Assembly (NCBI GenBank): GCA_002726245.1
Contig: PBSM01000178.1
Location: 1 to 64,000, forward strand
Source: Planctomycetaceae bacterium
GTDB taxonomy: Bacteria > Planctomycetota > Planctomycetia > Pirellulales > Pirellulaceae
Length of the DNA: 64,000 nt
Direction: 5' to 3'
The notes beneath the pieces were generated by a model. That model saw nothing but the letters and a program-made list of their open reading frames with translations. It had not been told where the DNA came from and did not search any database. Positions 62,906 to 64,000 of this stretch are shown piece after piece. Made by a program: the position numbers and the translations under genes. The first letter of the stretch is position 1, and every line of letters starts with the position of its first letter.

Positions 62906-63996
62906 CAACTCGTTCCTGTTGGTGTCGCGGGGATTTCCTCGTCTGTTCTGTCTGGGACGGATTGTAGGTCCGTCTTACGTGTGAAGATCCGCACGGAATT
63001 GTGACGCGGATCCAACACCAATACGCGACCTTGGCGGTCGGTCGCGACGTCGAAGACGGCTTTGGCTTGGACCGCGCGCGGGTCGCCGAGTTCCGATTCG
63101 GCGACGTCCAGTTGTTGAGGACCGGCCACGACGCAATCGAACTCGCCGAACTCGCTGTAGACCTTAACTCGCGGCACGCCCTTCTCCGACGTCACGATCT
63201 CGCCGCTTGGCAGCACCGCGAATTGGCTCGGATTGCAGCAACCGAAAAAGTCTTCGACCCCCGCGCCAGCCTCGCCCCAACGAACCTCCATTTCGCCGTC
63301 GGCCGTGTAACTCTCGATGCGGAGAACGCCTGGGTTGGCGGCGTGTACCAACCCTTCCGAAGAAACGGCGATGTCGAAGTACGAACTGGGAATATTGAAC
63401 GTGCGTCCTTCGCCAGCCGCATCCGGTGCTCCAATCTTCCCGACAACTTTGCCGGATGTATCGTATCGCAGAATGACGCGGCTTGCGGCATCGGCCACGA
63501 AGATGTCGCTGGTGGCCACCGCGATTGAAGTGAGGATCGCGTTCTCGCCGGGCACATCCCAAGTACCTGCCGGCTTGCCGTCCGAATCGAACAGCTCAAT
63601 CCTCTGTCCCGCGCCAACGTAGATCCGTCCCGGCGACGCATGGTCGTCGCTGCCGACTGCCACGCAACTTGGTTGCCCTTCGGTGGGAATCGCCGCGAGA
63701 TCATTGCCATCGGCCGAGAGAACCTTGACGGCCCGGTCGCCGGCGACGTAGATCTTGTCGGTGGGTCCGACGGCGAGAGCGCGGACATTGTCCAGAGGCA
63801 CGCTGATCTCAGCCGTCTGCTCGAACTGAATCAAGCTCGGATCGACTTCGTACAAACTCGACAGGTCCAACGCAAACAGCGTGCTGCCGCGTTCGGCAAA
63901 CGGATCGCTCCGGACGATCGCGTAGCTGGCCACTCCGACCGCCAGGGCAATGATTGCGGTTACGAGCAGCCCGCGGTGTTGTTGTAGGTTTTTCAA
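62905..63996 (-). CDS. membrane-anchored NHL-repeat propeller, first gene of the iron-sulfur operon
   Basis: 363 residues if TTG 63996 is the start; the true start may lie beyond the window edge 4 bp away. An N-terminal TM anchor (VTAIIALAVGVASYAIV) is followed by NHL-type six-bladed propeller repeats (VRALAVGPTDKIYVAGDRAVKVL, SIAVATSDIFVADAASRVILRYD, VATDRQGRVLVLDPRHNSVRIF). No heme or cluster motif is seen apart from FGCCNPSQFA. The propeller should face the periplasm and may bind partner subunits. The stop overlaps the next ATG as TGATG, indicating translational coupling. Confidence 0.8.
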   Translation of the reverse strand: MKNLQQHRGLLVTAIIALAVGVASYAIVRSDPFAERGSTLFALDLSSLYEVDPSLIQFEQTAEISVPLDNVRALAVGPTDKIYVAGDRAVKVLSADGNDLAAIPTEGQPSCVAVGSDDHASPGRIYVGAGQRIELFDSDGKPAGTWDVPGENAILTSIAVATSDIFVADAASRVILRYDTSGKVVGKIGAPDAAGEGRTFNIPSSYFDIAVSSEGLVHAANPGVLRIESYTADGEMEVRWGEAGAGVEDFFGCCNPSQFAVLPSGEIVTSEKGVPRVKVYSEFGEFDCVVAGPQQLDVAESELGDPRAVQAKAVFDVATDRQGRVLVLDPRHNSVRIFTRKTDLQSVPDRTDEEIPATPTGTS

Positions 63997-64000
63997 TGGA

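Overview
The window looks like a chromosomal segment of a planctomycete (Planctomycetota, Pirellulales-like). The evidence is three secreted PSCyt1/DUF1549/DUF1553 proteins, two Tat-exported DUF1501 proteins, DUF1080, Gfo/Idh/MocA oxidoreductases, hydrazine-synthase-alpha-like cytochromes and many secreted beta-propellers. Nothing here points to a plasmid or prophage. No rRNA, tRNA or CRISPR array was recognised.

Layout. 1-8 kb: the 5' two thirds of a squalene-hopene cyclase running off the left edge, a GT-C membrane glycosyltransferase, a DapA/NanA-type aldolase and a LamG-containing DUF1549/DUF1553 cytochrome. 8-12.4 kb: a decayed island with an IS21-type left end, a secreted toroid-like protein and three broken accessory genes. 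12.4-27 kb: homocysteine methyltransferase, di-heme propeller cytochrome, an HzsA-like cytochrome, a PQQ-type propeller, DUF1080, an oxidoreductase, a B12-methyltransferase activation-like protein and a giant HzsA-like/FGE-fold fusion. 27-31 kb: SDR, two UroD-type methyltransferase-like proteins and an Rrf2 regulator. 31-42 kb: two DUF1549/DUF1501 pairs around a PPC-domain protein. 42-51 kb: a cytochrome/toroid/TPR protein, a third UroD-like protein, a Tat-exported Gfo/Idh/MocA protein, a second HzsA-like/FGE fusion and a small membrane protein. 51-64 kb: an electron-transfer region on the minus strand.

The electron-transfer region is the most unusual part. Five tightly overlapping genes encode an anchored NHL propeller, a 74-residue one-TM cysteine protein, a Tat-type multi-[4Fe-4S] ferredoxin, a NapH/NosR-like membrane iron-sulfur protein and a membrane-anchored protein with two tandem PQQ-type propellers. 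Downstream are a NuoE-NuoF-ferredoxin fusion and a [2Fe-2S]/GltD-like flavoprotein, which together resemble an Stn-type (Sporomusa-type Nfn) bifurcating transhydrogenase. A REP-associated tyrosine transposase with inverted REP copies on both sides lies between these two subunits.

Nearly every intergenic gap holds a long imperfect hairpin repeat. One perfect hairpin lies inside an HzsA-like coding sequence next to a heme motif, and a repeat-like block interrupts the squalene-hopene cyclase gene. Three small accessory genes carry single-base frameshifts, while the long secreted-protein genes are intact.
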